From contig JABAAB010000078.1 in the NCBI GenBank assembly GCA_014238945.1, positions 1 through 64,000 on the forward strand: a stretch of DNA of 64,000 nt, read 5' to 3'. The notes beneath the pieces are model-generated. The model made no database searches and had not been told where the DNA came from. It was given only the letters and a program-made list of their open reading frames with translations. The DNA comes from Lysobacterales bacterium. GTDB taxonomy: Bacteria; Pseudomonadota; Gammaproteobacteria; Xanthomonadales; SZUA-36. Below are positions 48,305-56,022 of this stretch, in pieces (position 1 is the stretch's first letter; every line of letters starts with the position of its first letter). The translations under genes and the position numbers were made by a program.

Positions 48305-49557
48305 TGCTGATGGGTTCCCTGCTGATCATTCTGACCTTGTTGGGAACACCATTGTTTGCAATCATCGCAGCGGCCGCCCTGTGGAATTTCTATCACGCAG
48401 GTATAGATCTGCAGGCGATCGCCATCGAGTTTCTGGGTATAGCCGAAATGCCCATTCTGCTGGCCATTCCCTTGTTCACTTTTGCCGGTTACCTGCTCAG
48501 TGAAAGCAACGCACCGAAGCGACTGGTACGACTGACCAGCGCCCTGCTGGGCTGGATGCCTGCGGGACTGGCCATTGTGTCACTGGCCGCGTGTGCATTT
48601 TTTACCGCGTTTACCGGTGCGTCCGGGGTGACCATTATTGCTCTGGGCGCCATATTGTTCCCCGCCATGTCACAGGCCGGATATCCTGAAAAATTCAACC
48701 TTGGACTGGTAACATCGGCTGGTAGTCTTGGTTTGTTGTTTGCGCCTTCATTGCCCCTGATTCTGTATGGTGTTATCGCCGAGGTTCCCATAGAAAGTCT
48801 TTTTCTCGCCGGATTGTTACCTGGTTTCCTGATGTTGTTCATTTTGTCGGGCTACAGCATTTGGAAAAACCGTGCAATTCGCACTCCCCTGGGTGATTTT
48901 TCCTGGCTCGAAGTCCGACAGGCACTACGTGAGAGCATTTGGGAAATTCCGCTGCCCATCGTTGTGCTTGGCGGAATTTACAGTGGCTATTTCGCGATAT
49001 CAGAGGCTGCCGCGGTCACCGCTTTGTATGTTTTGATCGTCGACGTGATTGTATTGAAGGAGGTATCGCTAAAGAAACTGCCATCAATCGTGCGTGAGTC
49101 CATGGTCCTGGTTGGGGGCATCATGATGATACTGGGTGTTTCGCGGGCATCCACCAACTACATGATAGATGCCGGTGTGCCACAACAGCTGTTGCTGTGG
49201 ATCAGTGGTTTTGTCACGGGTGAAACCGCATTCATCGTGATGTTGCTGGTGTTCCTTTTGATACTGGGCGCCATTCTGGATATATTTTCAGCCATCGTCC
49301 TGGTCGTACCGCTGATACTCCCGGTAGCTACCCAGTTCGGGGTTCATCCGATCCACCTGGGAATTGTTTTCCTGGCGACCATGCAACTTGGCTACATAAC
49401 CCCACCGGTAGGTTTGAACCTGTTCATTGCGGGGTATCGTTTCGACAAACCCATTGTGGACATTTATATGTCCACGCTACCGTTCTTTGCATTCCTTATG
49501 ATTTCAGTTGTGGTGATTGCTTTCTGGCCGATGCTATCACTGGTTTTGGTGGGCTGA
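48301..49557 (+). CDS. dctM: TRAP transporter large permease (DctM family)
   Basis: This 418-residue protein has about eleven to twelve helices. Family signatures are PILLAIPLFTFAGYLLSESNAPKRLVRLTSALLGWMPAGLAIVSLAACAFFTAFTGASGVTIIALGAILFPAM and the C-terminal GAILDIFSAIVLVVPLILPVATQFGVHPIHLGIVFLATMQLGYITPPVGLNLF. It provides the ion-driven transport path for the solute captured by the periplasmic protein; sodium or protons power it. Its end overlaps the facing nucleotidyltransferase gene by 21 bases, tail to tail. Confidence 0.93.
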   Translation: MMLMGSLLIILTLLGTPLFAIIAAAALWNFYHAGIDLQAIAIEFLGIAEMPILLAIPLFTFAGYLLSESNAPKRLVRLTSALLGWMPAGLAIVSLAACAFFTAFTGASGVTIIALGAILFPAMSQAGYPEKFNLGLVTSAGSLGLLFAPSLPLILYGVIAEVPIESLFLAGLLPGFLMLFILSGYSIWKNRAIRTPLGDFSWLEVRQALRESIWEIPLPIVVLGGIYSGYFAISEAAAVTALYVLIVDVIVLKEVSLKKLPSIVRESMVLVGGIMMILGVSRASTNYMIDAGVPQQLLLWISGFVTGETAFIVMLLVFLLILGAILDIFSAIVLVVPLILPVATQFGVHPIHLGIVFLATMQLGYITPPVGLNLFIAGYRFDKPIVDIYMSTLPFFAFLMISVVVIAFWPMLSLVLVG

Positions 49558-50592
49558 AGAGACCCGGCACTCAGTTTCCGGATCAACTGCTCGGGTAATC
49601 GTTGACCAGTCATGAAAGCGTCTGTCCAGTACCTCAAAGTCTTCCTGATCGTCCACATCAAGACTTAAGCCACCGAAAGGTGTGACGACGAGTTTCACCG
49701 GACCGCCGAGCACTTCACTGACGCATTTTTCAACCTTGCGCTCGGTATTGCCGGCTTTCAGGTGTCTGTACAACCATCCTTTACCCCCGGACAGCTTGAG
49801 GGTGAGTTGAACACGTGCCGTCATCCACGCCGCCTGCCAGCCACCTGGTTGTTTGAAAAAACTGATAATCAGCAATATCACGTTTCGCCATGATTTGGCT
49901 TTGCGATAAGAAAAGCCGGTTTGTAGAAATTCCTGGTGGGAGAGATTGCGTGGTCGTCCCACATAAATATTGGCAAGCCGGACCCGAGCGGCTGCCAATT
50001 CAACGAAAGGCCGACTGATACCCTTCAGGTCGGCCTGTGGATAAAATGGTCTCACACCGGGTTCATCAGCAACACCTACCAGCATGGCCCCCGGCACATC
50101 GGAATTGTTGTCGATGTATGCACAGCGGCTGACAAAATCGTCCACGGCCCTGCCCGTGACCAAAGGCAGATCACAGGAGATTATCAACAATGGCCGGTCT
50201 TTGACCGCAATGCCGCTTTCGTCATTGTGAAAGGACTCCGCAGCCTCTATGCCGGCCCAGGAATTGGTCAGCATCTTCCCCCGTTGAGCAACAAAAACAA
50301 GTTTAGGAGAAACCTCACCCAATTCACTGGTCAACTCATCTGCCGGGCCGACGATTATGATCCGGTCGATGCTTTCCGCATCCAGCAGCGCATCCACCAC
50401 GTAGCGTATCAATGCCTTGCCTGCGACCTTGAGAAAGGCCTTGTTGCGACCACAGATCAACCGTTTGGGATTGCGGTGGGTACCGGCCAGAACAATCGCA
50501 TCCAACGGAAACGGATAACACGCAGTCCGCCGCCCGGGCTTCGCTTCGAAACCATCCTGATTGAGTATTGGCTGTTTCTGTTCCAATTGCAT
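49537..50592 (-). CDS. MobA-like NTP transferase-domain protein
   Basis: This 351-residue protein from the chosen ATG has a nucleotidyltransferase fold at about 30-230. It contains LDAIVLAGTHRNPKRLICGRNKAFLKVAGKALIRYVVDALLDAESIDRIIIVGPADEL, where a signature Gly-rich loop, an Arg and the NK pair bind the nucleotide, and LIISCDLPLVTGRAVDDF, with the metal-binding Asp. The C-terminal 120 residues, of unknown fold, end with a DVDDQEDFEVLDRR segment. Molybdopterin guanylyl- or cytidylyltransferases, or sugar nucleotidyltransferases, are possible; the typical MobA LAGGxSxRMG loop is altered to LAGTHRNPKR. The ribosome site is weak. Context gives no pathway. Confidence 0.7.
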   Translation of the reverse strand: MQLEQKQPILNQDGFEAKPGRRTACYPFPLDAIVLAGTHRNPKRLICGRNKAFLKVAGKALIRYVVDALLDAESIDRIIIVGPADELTSELGEVSPKLVFVAQRGKMLTNSWAGIEAAESFHNDESGIAVKDRPLLIISCDLPLVTGRAVDDFVSRCAYIDNNSDVPGAMLVGVADEPGVRPFYPQADLKGISRPFVELAAARVRLANIYVGRPRNLSHQEFLQTGFSYRKAKSWRNVILLIISFFKQPGGWQAAWMTARVQLTLKLSGGKGWLYRHLKAGNTERKVEKCVSEVLGGPVKLVVTPFGGLSLDVDDQEDFEVLDRRFHDWSTITRAVDPETECRVSSAHQNQ

Positions 50593-50891
50593 AATTGTTC
50601 GCCGTTGACCGGGCGCGTACCAACCGGACCTGTCACAATACAGTCCAGTAGCCACCCATACCCGGAATCAAAGTTCCCAGTTCTTCCAAACACAATTTTA
50701 TAGACTCACGCGCTGCTTTGGAACAGTAAAATTGTGTCGGACTCCCCACTGGACGAGGCGGATTTCTGCTCAATGTCGGAAAAATACCTCTGATTTATTT
50801 CATGAACAGCTAATCTGGGGTACTCTATTGGCAGGCGGTATTTCCGCCCTCATCATTCACTACAATAACCTCTAAGAGGGAGGGTCTGAAC

Positions 50892-51563
50892 GTGGAACTC
50901 GCATTATTTAGTCAAAACTCTCTGGCCTTTTTGCTGCGCTGGATACATCTGCTGGCCGGAATCACCTGGATAGGACTGCTTTATTACTTCAATTTTGTGC
51001 AGGGTGAATATTTCAAGGAGGCGGACGGCGGTGCCAAGTCGGATGTCATTCAAAAACTGGTACCACGGGCGTTGTGGTGGTTTCGCTGGGGGGCCATGTT
51101 TACATTTCTCAGCGGTGCCTTGCTCATTTATCTTAAGCAACTTTCCGGAATGGGTATATTGGTTGGCGCGGTTTTGGGCACGATCATGTTTCTTAATGTC
51201 TGGGCGATCATCTGGCCAAATCAGAAGATCGTGATTGCATCCGCAAAGCAGGTTGCAGGTGGCGGTGAAGCCCTGCCAGGTGCCGCCGAGGCGCTCGGCA
51301 AAGCCGGGCTCGCATCTCGAACGAATACACTTTTCTCCATTCCGATGCTGTTCTTCATGGCCTCATCAATTCATCTCGCACAATTGCAGACCTCGGTGCA
51401 TGACACCGGATTTGCATCCCTTGCCGTGGTGTTCGGATTAATCGGTGTCCTGGCACTGAATGGGATAGTGGGCAAAACCGGACCATTTACCACCGTCAAG
51501 GGCGTCATCGGCAGTGGTTTTCTACTCACCCTTGTTTTATACATCCTCGTAGAGATGCTCTGA
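50892..51563 (+). CDS. urate hydroxylase PuuD-like membrane protein (no cytochrome domain)
   Basis: This 223-residue protein has about six helices and matches the N-terminal membrane part of PuuD/urate oxidase-like proteins (COG3748). It contains LLRWIHLLAGITWIGLLYYFNFVQGEYFKEAD, LVPRALWWFRWGAMFTFLSGALLIYL, IWPNQKI and FSIPMLFFMASSIH. True PuuD proteins carry a C-terminal cytochrome c domain; here it is absent. The His residues in the helices are probably haem ligands. The start is GTG after GGGAGGG. No purine catabolism genes are nearby, so urate hydroxylation is uncertain. A strong terminator follows the gene. Confidence 0.75.
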   Translation: MELALFSQNSLAFLLRWIHLLAGITWIGLLYYFNFVQGEYFKEADGGAKSDVIQKLVPRALWWFRWGAMFTFLSGALLIYLKQLSGMGILVGAVLGTIMFLNVWAIIWPNQKIVIASAKQVAGGGEALPGAAEALGKAGLASRTNTLFSIPMLFFMASSIHLAQLQTSVHDTGFASLAVVFGLIGVLALNGIVGKTGPFTTVKGVIGSGFLLTLVLYILVEML

Positions 51564-51589
51564 ACCAGAAAAATGTTTTTCAATAAAAA

Positions 51590-51615
51590 AACCGGGGCAA
51601 TGCCCCGGTTTTTTT
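51590..51615. terminator. bidirectional-looking Rho-independent terminator
   Basis: AACCGGGGC and GCCCCGGTT form a nine-pair stem with a three-base loop, followed by seven T in total and preceded by six A, so it could act in both directions. It ends the PuuD-like gene and insulates the RNA locus downstream from it. Confidence 0.85.
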
Positions 51616-51776
51616 GTTCCTTGAAAGTTAATTCGAGTCATTTTTAACCATTCTTATTCGCTTCATCGCAAAGCTGAAGATGACGTATTTTTCATGTTGT
51701 TTTTCTATTCATAAGCTTGTGTTTTTTTACTCATGCACAAGTTGAGAAAAGCGCTCTAACTGTTGATTTTTAATCT

Positions 51777-51805
51777 TTGACATTGGGTTCATCCGGTAGT
51801 AACTT
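51777..51805 (+). promoter_or_regulatory. sigma-70 promoter of the candidate RNA gene
   Basis: A perfect TTGACA (51777-51782) is followed after 17 bases by TAACTT (51800-51805), which keeps the three most important -10 positions (first T, second A, last T). The predicted start is near 51812. No reading frame with a ribosome site follows, which points to a non-coding transcript. Confidence 0.55.
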
Positions 51806-51811
51806 AGATCC

Positions 51812-52229
51812 CCCGTTACATGAAACCCAACAGCCGAAAGGCTGGAGTCGCAGGAAGAACGGAAGCGGTCGAAAGACCGGATTCGAACGGAAAGCGAGTC
51901 AACTGGAAGGCCGACCCGCCGGAAGGTTGAAAGGGTAGAAGACAACGGACAGCGCCCAGGTGGTACAGGGCGCGTCACCCGGACCGGGTTCTGCCAAAAG
52001 AAGCGGTCGTACCATAAGGGTGGCTCGAGAGGGATACGCGGTTCCTTGAGATAGACGTGAAACACGTCGATAAATAAAAGCGGGGAGAAGACTCGCGACC
52101 AGAAACCGAAGGGCAGAACTGATCGGAACTGGACAAAGTTGGAAAGGCCTAGGAGGATCTGCAGTCCACCGTAAGCGGAGTTCCTACACTTCTACGACGA
52201 GGGAGGCGCAAGCCTCCCTCGTTTTTTTT
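51812..52229 (+). ncRNA. candidate structured non-coding RNA, about 415 nt, unassigned family
   Basis: A stretch without any supportable protein gene is packed with stable hairpins. CAGCC-GAAA-GGCTG (51831-51844) and CGGTC-GAAA-GACCG (51866-51879) have GNRA-type loops. GATTCG pairs with CGAGTC. GCGCCC/GGGCGC enclose a 10-base loop, ACCCG/CGGGT flank GAC, and GACGTG/CACGTC surround AAA. A perfect ten-pair terminator with a GCAA loop and eight T closes the transcript. About eighteen GGA trinucleotides are scattered through it, which recalls CsrA-titrating RNAs, but most do not sit in the AGGA loops of those RNAs. It does not match the conserved blocks I know for tmRNA, RNase P RNA, 6S RNA or SRP RNA. 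It has its own promoter and lies between two terminated units. Confidence 0.6.
52198..52229 (+). terminator. Rho-independent terminator of the RNA gene
   Basis: CGAGGGAGGC (52198-52207) and GCCTCCCTCG (52212-52221) make a perfect ten-pair stem with a GCAA loop and eight T. There is no gene within 600 bases upstream on this strand other than the terminated PuuD-like gene, so the terminator must belong to the RNA transcript. Confidence 0.88.
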
Positions 52230-52403
52230 GGCCCCGATATATCTGCTCACAATACCCCCTTAACTTGCCGTCAGCTGCGCAGATGACCTCTGGCACCCTA
52301 TGATTCCACAATTTTCATAATACAATTGCATATCGTACTATTGAAATAAATCACATTGTCCAACGGTCTGATCTTCGGTCATTGTGGAGAAAGAGGGAAA
52401 TTA

Positions 52404-53201
52404 ATGAGGGATCCAATCATCCGCATCAGCAATCTGGTCTTCCACCGGGACTCGCAGGTGGTGCTGGATGATGTCAGCATGGACATCAAACGGGGCAGTA
52501 TTGTGGCCATCATGGGTCCGAGCGGTGTTGGTAAAACAACCATCCTGAGATTGATTTCCGGTCAGTTGGCTCCGCTCAGTGGGAGTGTTGAAGTCAACGG
52601 GCACCTGGTTTCCGCCATGACACGCAGAGAACTTTACAACTGCAGGAAAGAAATTGGGGTGTTGCTGCAAAACGGTGCACTGTTTACCGATTTGACAGTA
52701 TTTGAAAATATCGCGACACCACTACGAGAACACACCGACCTGGAAGAAAAGGAAATCAGGCAACGTGTCATGGAGAAATTGGAATCCGTCGGATTGAGTG
52801 GCACCGAGGACCTGATGCCACACAGCCTGTCCGGTGGTATGGCCCGTAGGGTCGCGCTGGCGCGTGCTGTAATAATGAACCCAAAGATCGTATTGTTCGA
52901 CGAACCGATGACCGGACTGGACCCGATTGCGATGTCCACCGTTGGCAGATTGATACGTGAAACCAATGACCGCCTGGGTCTTACCAGTGTCATTGTCACC
53001 CACAACGTGGCACAGATGAAGAAACTGGTGGATTACTGTTTCATCCTGGCCTCGTCAAAACTGGTGGCCGAAGGCAGCCCGCAAACATTGATTCACAGCA
53101 GTGACCCGGCCGTAGACCAATTCATGAACGGTCGTGTTGAAGGGCCCATCTCATACAAGTACCAGGGCAACCCGGATTCGGCAAGCGGGACACCATCCTG
53201 A
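52404..53201 (+). CDS. mlaF: phospholipid transport ATP-binding protein MlaF
   Basis: This ABC ATPase drives the Mla system, which moves phospholipids between outer and inner membrane and keeps outer-leaflet asymmetry. The 265-residue protein (start after AGAGGGA) has Walker A GPSGVGKTT (about 34-42), the Q-loop, signature LSGGMARRVALARA, Walker B IVLFDEPMTGLDP and the switch His in VTHN. The GMARR variant of the signature is usual for MlaF. It is the first gene of a five-gene operon, mlaF-E-D-C-A, with gaps from minus four to 49 bases. Confidence 0.95.
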   Translation: MRDPIIRISNLVFHRDSQVVLDDVSMDIKRGSIVAIMGPSGVGKTTILRLISGQLAPLSGSVEVNGHLVSAMTRRELYNCRKEIGVLLQNGALFTDLTVFENIATPLREHTDLEEKEIRQRVMEKLESVGLSGTEDLMPHSLSGGMARRVALARAVIMNPKIVLFDEPMTGLDPIAMSTVGRLIRETNDRLGLTSVIVTHNVAQMKKLVDYCFILASSKLVAEGSPQTLIHSSDPAVDQFMNGRVEGPISYKYQGNPDSASGTPS

Positions 53202-53203
53202 AA

Positions 53204-53974
53204 ATGAACGCACCTGGCTCAAGAAAATCCAGACTGATGGCGCCCATAGCGGAAACCGGACATTGCGGTTTGTTCCTGATCAGAATGCTCGCCGGTCTCC
53301 GATTCGAACACCAGCAACTCATCAGTGTTCTGCAACAGATATACCTGGTCGGGGCCCGTTCACTGGTCATTATCATGATCTGCGGTTTCTTTGTCGGCAT
53401 GGTGCTGGCGTTACAGGCCATCAATGCCCTGCAACAATTTGGTGCGTCCGACCAGGTAAGTCTGCTGGTAGGAAAAACACTTTTTCGTGAGCTGGGACCG
53501 GTATTGACAGCTTTGCTTTTTGCCGGCAGGGCCGGCACTTCTATTGCCGCTGAAATCGGCCTGATGAAAGCCACCAGTCAAATCGATGCCATGCAATTAA
53601 TGGCCATTGATCCGATTCAGCGCATTGCCCTGCCCCGCTTCCTTGCAGGACTTGTGTCGGTACCTTTACTGGCAGCCATGTTCAATGCTTTCGCGATTCT
53701 CGGGGCGGTTATATTTTCCATAGGTGTGATGGGTATAGACCCTGGCATTTTCTGGAGCAAACTGCAGACGGGAATTTATTTTGGCAAGGACTTTGTAGGT
53801 GGCATCTGGAAAAGTGTTGTATTTGGTGGTCTGGTAAGCCTGATCGCCGTATATTTTGGTTATTATGCAAAACCCACCAGCGAGGGTGTTGGAACTGCAA
53901 CAACCAGAACAGTTGTGCTGAGTTCTGTGCTGATACTCATTTTTGACTTTATCATGACATCGTTCCTTATCTGA
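53204..53974 (+). CDS. mlaE: phospholipid transport permease MlaE
   Basis: This 256-residue inner-membrane permease has five to six helices. The conserved MlaE/YrbE features are LLVGKTLFRELGPVLTALLFAGRAGTSIAAEIGLMKATSQIDAMQLMAIDPIQRIALPRFLAGLVSVPLL and GVGTATTRTVVLSSVLILIFDFIMTSFLI. It forms the transmembrane core between MlaF and the MlaD hexamer. It begins two bases after the mlaF stop. A possible longer N terminus before the first helix is rich in basic residues. Confidence 0.95.
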   Translation: MNAPGSRKSRLMAPIAETGHCGLFLIRMLAGLRFEHQQLISVLQQIYLVGARSLVIIMICGFFVGMVLALQAINALQQFGASDQVSLLVGKTLFRELGPVLTALLFAGRAGTSIAAEIGLMKATSQIDAMQLMAIDPIQRIALPRFLAGLVSVPLLAAMFNAFAILGAVIFSIGVMGIDPGIFWSKLQTGIYFGKDFVGGIWKSVVFGGLVSLIAVYFGYYAKPTSEGVGTATTRTVVLSSVLILIFDFIMTSFLI

Positions 53975-54023
53975 ACGAGCTGATTATTACTGCTAATATT
54001 TATCGTAAGACGGGATTTGAATT

Positions 54024-54494
54024 ATGCGTGCAAACTACCAGGTTGAAGTAACTTCCGGCGTGTTCCTGTTGCTGGGAATTGCAGCCATGCTTTGGTTGGC
54101 CACCGAGGCCACCGACTACGGCATGCAGGTAGGTGATGATACCTACCGGGTGACCGCACGCTTCTCTAACGTAGCCGACCTGAAAGATGGTGCACCGGTT
54201 AAAATCGGTGGTGTGACCGTCGGCCTGGTAGAACGAATTTCACTTGACCCTGTCACATTTGATGCCATCGTTGAATTACAGATTGACGGGCGCTATGCGG
54301 ATATACCAACCGATACCAGTGCCTCCATTCTGACCAGTGGCATTTTGGGTGATCGCTATGTAGGTCTGGAACCCGGTGGCGCATTGGAAGCTCTGGCGGA
54401 CGGTGACCAGATTTTGATAACACAATCCGCCGTGGTCCTTGAATCACTGGTCAGCAAATACCTGTTCAATACCGGTAAAGAGGAAGGTGAATGA
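54024..54494 (+). CDS. mlaD: MCE-domain protein MlaD
   Basis: This 156-residue protein has one N-terminal helix (VFLLLGIAAMLWLAT) and an MCE domain (about 40-120): YRVTARFSNVADLKDGAPVKIGGVTVGLVERISLDP, then IPTDTSASILTSGILGDRYVGLEPGG. It forms a hexameric periplasmic ring on MlaE, through which lipid passes. The length agrees with E. coli MlaD (183 residues, which has a longer tail). Its end overlaps the mlaC start by four bases. Confidence 0.94.
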   Translation: MRANYQVEVTSGVFLLLGIAAMLWLATEATDYGMQVGDDTYRVTARFSNVADLKDGAPVKIGGVTVGLVERISLDPVTFDAIVELQIDGRYADIPTDTSASILTSGILGDRYVGLEPGGALEALADGDQILITQSAVVLESLVSKYLFNTGKEEGE

Positions 54495-55111
54495 ACATCC
54501 AGTTTAAATTTTTGATCCTGTTGGCAGGCTTCATGGTCAGCTCAATGCTTCATGCCCAGGACATTGAGCACGACCCTGCAACATTGCTCAAGCAGACAAC
54601 GAACAACATCTTTATCAAGTTGAACGAAAACATGGAAGAGTTCACGGCAGACCCGAGTGGGCTGCAGCAACTCATCAAAACGGAGCTGATGCCCTTACTG
54701 GATATAGATTACGCCGCCCGTTTGATACTTGGACGCGCTGGCCGGGGCATTGAAAAAGAGAAGATTGACAGCTTTTCCCAATGTATGAGCACGCTGCTGA
54801 TTTCCCGCTATGCAACCGGATTGCTGGAATTCCGCAGCACTGAACAACTACAGGTGCTGCCCCTGAGGGGAGAACTGAACGAAAAACTGACCCGGGTGCG
54901 TTCCCGTTTACAGCTGTCCAAGGGTGGGTACGCTCCCATAGACTATGCATTTCACAAGACAGCCGCGGGCTGGAAGGCATTTGACGTAATTGTTGAGGGA
55001 ATTTCTTATGTCACCACCTACAGAAACCAGATCATGCCCGATGTTCAGGCCAATGGAATCGATTCCGTGATTGCGCGTCTAAGCAGCGGTGAACTGGAAC
55101 TGACTGACTGA
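54491..55111 (+). CDS. mlaC: periplasmic phospholipid carrier MlaC
   Basis: This 206-residue soluble carrier has a signal peptide ending MLHAQ and the Tol_Tol_Ttg2 fold: FIKLNENMEEFTADPSGLQQLIKTELMPLLDIDYAARLILGRAGRGIEKEKIDSFSQCMSTLLISRYATGLLEF, then VRSRLQLSKGGYAPIDYAFHKTAAGWKAFDVIVEGISYVTTYRNQI. It shuttles lipid between MlaA in the outer membrane and the MlaFED complex. The start overlaps the mlaD stop. The mlaB (STAS) gene that normally follows mlaC is absent, and mlaA occupies its place. Confidence 0.94.
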   Translation: MNIQFKFLILLAGFMVSSMLHAQDIEHDPATLLKQTTNNIFIKLNENMEEFTADPSGLQQLIKTELMPLLDIDYAARLILGRAGRGIEKEKIDSFSQCMSTLLISRYATGLLEFRSTEQLQVLPLRGELNEKLTRVRSRLQLSKGGYAPIDYAFHKTAAGWKAFDVIVEGISYVTTYRNQIMPDVQANGIDSVIARLSSGELELTD

Positions 55112-55116
55112 TTGTC

Positions 55117-55890
55117 ATGCGCACAAAAAAACCGGCAGGCCTGTATTGTTTGATTTTTCTCAGTATGCTGATGTCAGCATGTGCCGGTACACAAAACCGA
55201 CATACCGACCCGCAGAACGACCCTTGGGAAGGATTCAATCGCAAGGTCTATGCTTTCAACAACGGTATGGATAAAGTGGTGCGCCCGGTCGCCGTGGCCT
55301 ATGACACGGTGATCCCGGATCCTGTTCAACGCGGGGTCGGTAATTTCTTCAGAAATCTTGAATATCCGGTGACTTTTGTCAACCAGGTGCTACAGGGGAA
55401 ATTCAAACAGGGTGCTGCCAGCACCGGTCGTTTCCTGGTCAATTCAACCGTTGGCTTACTGGGGTTCTTTGATGTCGCCTCACGAATGGGTATACCGTTC
55501 TATAACGAGGACATTGGTCAGACACTCGCGACCTGGGGTTATGAAGACAGCCGCTACCTGATGCTGCCAATTTTTGGCCCTTCCACATTGCGGGATGGAA
55601 TCGGTCGTTACGCAGACAGTTTCTATCATCCGGTAGGTTATTACACACGCAAGGAAAAGACCTACTGGCCTTTCATTTTGCGCGGAGTCGATCAACGGGC
55701 CCGCTTCCTGTCACAGGACGCTGAACTGGAACAGGCCTACGATCCGTACGTGCTGATGCGTGACGTTTGGTTGCAAAACAGGAAGTACCAGATACATGAC
55801 GGCGACCCACCCCTGACAGACTATGACCTTTATCTCGAGGACGACGTAGCTGAACCTGACCCGGAACCTGATACGCCGGATCGGCAATGA
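55117..55890 (+). CDS. mlaA: outer-membrane lipoprotein MlaA (VacJ)
   Basis: This 257-residue lipoprotein has a lipobox at about residue 20 (LMSACAG). The VacJ domain is unmistakable: DPWEGFNRKVYAFNNGMDKVVRPVAVAYDTVIPDPVQRGVGNFFRNLEYPVTFVNQVLQGKFKQGAASTGRFLVNSTVGLLGFFDVASRMGIPFYNEDIGQTLATWGYEDSRYLMLPIFGPSTLRDGIGR. It removes mislocalised phospholipids from the outer leaflet and hands them to MlaC. In E. coli mlaA is separate from mlaFEDCB; its inclusion here is seen in several other gammaproteobacteria. The acidic C-terminal tail is unusual but not informative. Confidence 0.95.
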   Translation: MRTKKPAGLYCLIFLSMLMSACAGTQNRHTDPQNDPWEGFNRKVYAFNNGMDKVVRPVAVAYDTVIPDPVQRGVGNFFRNLEYPVTFVNQVLQGKFKQGAASTGRFLVNSTVGLLGFFDVASRMGIPFYNEDIGQTLATWGYEDSRYLMLPIFGPSTLRDGIGRYADSFYHPVGYYTRKEKTYWPFILRGVDQRARFLSQDAELEQAYDPYVLMRDVWLQNRKYQIHDGDPPLTDYDLYLEDDVAEPDPEPDTPDRQ

Positions 55891-56022
55891 CCTGAATCCG
55901 GCCGTTGTATCGCTGCTGATGGCTGTGGTAGCTGAATCCCAGAGATTGTGAGTACAGATTGGCACCCACTGCTCCACTGGGATAAGCTTTCACTTCGGGA
56001 AATTCCTCGTGTGGCAGGCTTT

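Noticed and set aside
51727-52065. Minus-strand frame of 112 residues across the structured RNA region
   Set aside because: Pro/Arg/Ser-rich composition without domain, no ribosome site, and it is antisense to perfect hairpins that explain the sequence better.
51812-52229. tmRNA, RNase P RNA, 6S RNA or CsrB identity
   Set aside because: None of the conserved blocks of tmRNA or RNase P is present, the length is wrong for 6S RNA, and GGA motifs are not arranged in repeated AGGA-loop hairpins as in CsrB. CsrA titration is kept only as a hypothesis.
55876-55905. Terminator after mlaA
   Set aside because: CCGGAT/ATCCGG can pair across a 14-base loop, but no U-tract follows and the stem is short.
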